A stretch of 64,000 bases of DNA from JBJTUH01 sp044346175 (GTDB taxonomy: Bacteria > Cyanobacteriota > Vampirovibrionia > Vampirovibrionales > JAJTHC01), in the NCBI GenBank assembly GCA_044346175.1, contig JBIIZQ010000010.1:9749-73748 (forward strand), written 5' to 3'. Below the pieces are notes generated by a model. That model had not been told where the DNA came from. It was given only the letters and a program-made list of their open reading frames with translations, and searched no databases. Made by a program: the position numbers and the translations under genes. Every line of letters starts with the position of its first letter. Position 1 is the stretch's first letter. This document shows, in pieces, positions 62,444-64,000 of the stretch.

Positions 62444-63177
62444 AAAATGCACGTATGACCAAAACAAACCTCACCAGAGCAAGCTTTATCAATACCCATT
62501 TAACGGGTGCTAACTTCTCAGAGAGCGACCTGACAGAAAGTGTATTTCGTCAAGTGAATCGTCAAGGCAATGAAAAGATGGGTTTACAGAACACTAACTT
62601 CAGAGGAGCAAAGTTAACCGAAAGCCTCTTTGACCATGTGGATGCAAGCAAAGCTAAATTTAGTGACGCTTCTCTTGGAAACGCCAGCCTAGAAAATAGC
62701 CTCTTACCACAAAGTAAGTTTCAGCGTGCCAAAGCCTCGGATGCAGTGCTACGCAACAACAACTTTACACAGGCAGACCTTAGCCAGATGGACTTAGAGG
62801 ATAGTCTCGCAGAAGGCAATAACTTCAGGGGAAGTAACCTTAATGATGTACGGCTATCGAGTTCATCTCGTGGCCTTGCCATGGTGAAAGGCAATCATTT
62901 CAATCAAGCGTCACTTAAGAACGCTAACTTCAGAGATGCGGTCATTGAAGATAACTCATTCCAGCAAAGCATGTTACAAGATGCTGACTTAAGCAGTACA
63001 GCCATAAGCTCTAGCTCAGGTAAACAAGACCTTATTGGGAATACCTTTGAAGGTGCTACACTCAATGGGGTATTACTGAGTGGGCGTATGATGCAGAATA
63101 ACAACTTTTCAGGAACCAACATGCTCACAGAAACAGAAACCACAGGCGTAAAGCTTGATGGGGGCAATAGGTGGTAA
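62362..63177 (+). CDS. pentapeptide-repeat protein (C-terminal part)
   Basis: 271 residues built from pentapeptide units A(N/D)LxX: TRASFINTHLTGANFSESDL, LQNTNFRGAKLTESLFDHVD, LRNNNFTQADLSQMDLEDSL and others, forming a right-handed beta-helix. If ATG 62362 is used it is translated from within the preceding frame; more likely this and 62102-62443 were one gene. Pentapeptide proteins bind gyrase or act as effectors or structural scaffolds; none is indicated. Confidence 0.75.
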   Translation: MRGMRTPQIEIEGGNLPKLKVKGGNILENARMTKTNLTRASFINTHLTGANFSESDLTESVFRQVNRQGNEKMGLQNTNFRGAKLTESLFDHVDASKAKFSDASLGNASLENSLLPQSKFQRAKASDAVLRNNNFTQADLSQMDLEDSLAEGNNFRGSNLNDVRLSSSSRGLAMVKGNHFNQASLKNANFRDAVIEDNSFQQSMLQDADLSSTAISSSSGKQDLIGNTFEGATLNGVLLSGRMMQNNNFSGTNMLTETETTGVKLDGGNRW

Positions 63178-63208
63178 TGGCGGGGTAAGTTATCACACAC
63201 TTTTTCAA

Positions 63209-63235
63209 GTCATACCGACGGAAGTCGGTATCCAG
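63209..63235. repeat. family B palindromic repeat
   Basis: GTCATACCGACGGAAGTCGG then TATCCAG; arms ATACCGAC/GTCGGTAT. Confidence 0.75.
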
Positions 63236-63452
63236 TGAGTCTTTATTGCCCTCCTACATCAATGGAGACAACGTAAGCCATAACGTGACTATCACCCAAT
63301 GGTAAAGGGGGAATAATCTTCATGCCGTTATCCTAAAAACTATTGTAGGCATTTTTCACGTTGTGAGGTTTTTATTATCACAAAAGAGCTTTGAAAGGTT
63401 CTTGAGAATAAATAGCGAAGAGAGATATCACAAGAAAGCATCAGCCAACCCG

Positions 63453-63893
63453 ATGACCGTATTATTAACACCCATTAAAAATGCTTACAGTACCGCCAGA
63501 AAAGTATTGACACTACAAAGTATGAAACTAAAACACGGGCTTCATACAGTAGGGATTGGTAAAGGCGTTGGCACCATCCATCTTTCTTCTTTCAGCACGG
63601 CGAAAGATGCTCAAAGCATTTTAAGTGCGGCTGAAAAAATAAAAAAGTCACAAAAAAAGTTAAATAAGCCTCAGCATCATACGCCCAAAATTCAAATTAA
63701 AAATGCAGACTTACGAGGTATTAACCTTTCCGGTTCCACAATGCTAGAAGGGGCTAATATCAAAAATACAAACCTCTCTGGTGGCTCATTTGTTCACAGC
63801 AGTTTTAATCATGCACACCTCGATAGAGTGAACCTAAGCAAAGCTGATTTAAGCGATGCCACTTTAGAAAAAACGAGACATCTAACTAATTAG
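63453..63893 (+). CDS. short pentapeptide-repeat protein, paralogue of the 62102 gene
   Basis: 146 residues from ATG 63453 (GTG 63363 gives 176). The N-terminal domain GIGKGVGTIHLSSFSTAKDAQSILSAAE matches the 62102 protein. It then has about seven pentapeptide units (ADLRGINLSGSTMLEGANIK, NLSGGSFVHSSFNHAHLDRV). No frame change here, so it shows the intact architecture: small N-domain joined to a beta-helix. Confidence 0.75.
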   Translation: MTVLLTPIKNAYSTARKVLTLQSMKLKHGLHTVGIGKGVGTIHLSSFSTAKDAQSILSAAEKIKKSQKKLNKPQHHTPKIQIKNADLRGINLSGSTMLEGANIKNTNLSGGSFVHSSFNHAHLDRVNLSKADLSDATLEKTRHLTN

Positions 63894-63897
63894 CTGT

Positions 63898-63903
63898 TAT
63901 AAT
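63898..63903 (+). promoter_or_regulatory. -10 element before the end-of-window gene
   Basis: Exact TATAAT 36 bases before the ATG at 63939; the -35 is not clear. Confidence 0.4.
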
Positions 63904-63938
63904 GGTCATTATTGTTTGTCTATAAGGATGATACAACC

Positions 63939-64000
63939 ATGACCTGTTCACACTGTCCAAAATGTGGTTCCGCTAACCGTGCGAAAGCTGGCTTTATTCA
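63939..64000 (+). CDS. zinc-ribbon protein, probable IS1-type transposase, partial
   Basis: Only the first 20 residues are in the window: MTCSHCPKCGSANRAKAGFI. AAGGAT lies nine bases before the ATG. The CxxCPKCG-type ribbon followed by a basic stretch resembles the N-terminus of IS1-family InsA-like proteins, but a generic zinc-ribbon protein is possible. Confidence 0.45.
   Translation, partial: MTCSHCPKCGSANRAKAGFI

Overview
The window is a bacterial chromosomal segment of moderate GC, densely coded on both strands. It carries housekeeping genes, interrupted by stretches of unrecognised and accessory genes. No rRNA or phage structural genes are visible, and there is one tRNA (Gln-UUG). The taxon cannot be fixed from sequence alone. 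The 108-residue protein at 20613-20939 begins MGLAASSARLFYL, a start I associate with Vampirovibrionia/Melainabacteria-type genomes. A SerC-like aminotransferase sits beside SerA, which is cyanobacteria-like. Many small proteins have no recognisable family. A non-photosynthetic relative of Cyanobacteria is my leading but low-confidence guess. Two families of short palindromic intergenic repeats recur throughout.

Layout. 1-15 kb is mostly core metabolism: a partial MetH-type cobalamin/activation-domain protein, tRNA-Gln, a double-CDGSH Fe-S protein, alanine racemase, FolD, SerS, an FAD oxidoreductase, MurF and a PabB/TrpE-type chorismate enzyme, with several unknown proteins between. 15.2-18.8 kb is a full-length Cas9 with all nuclease residues visible but no cas1, cas2 or CRISPR array in the window. 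19-27.7 kb has a methionine gamma-lyase/aluminium-resistance-type PLP enzyme, then a run of unknown proteins including a SprA-like HELAH metalloprotease candidate and a protein with protein-kinase-like motifs. 27.9-32.8 kb holds RmuC and the serine-pathway pair. 33.0-34.9 kb is a two-gene AAA-ATPase + TOPRIM module resembling OLD/PARIS-type phage defence, overlapping a Sel1-repeat secreted protein.

35.8-48.2 kb: a TspO-like membrane protein, RF2, NagA, a formyltransferase-fold protein, a Thr/Ser dehydratase, a secreted OB-like protein, a TIGR01777 epimerase, an LdcA-MnmC-like pair and thiol peroxidase. 48.2-50 kb: a long non-coding stretch ending in a predicted three-way-junction RNA directly before a sigma-70 family gene. 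50-61.9 kb: a BCCT transporter, a protein with the conserved layout of mitochondrial fission process protein 1 (MTP18), a fused M16 peptidase, a membrane-anchored Sel1 protein, spermidine synthase + agmatinase, and a TauE/SafE permease. 62.1-63.9 kb: two paralogous pentapeptide-repeat genes, the first split by a frame change, then the start of a zinc-ribbon protein that looks like an IS1-type transposase.

How the genes fit together: serine synthesis (SerC-like + SerA), polyamine synthesis (agmatinase + spermidine synthase), and cell-wall supply and recycling (Alr, MurF, LdcA, NagA) are the clear pathways. Cas9, the ATPase/TOPRIM pair, the MTP18-like protein and the repeat/kinase-like proteins are the accessory content that deserves attention.
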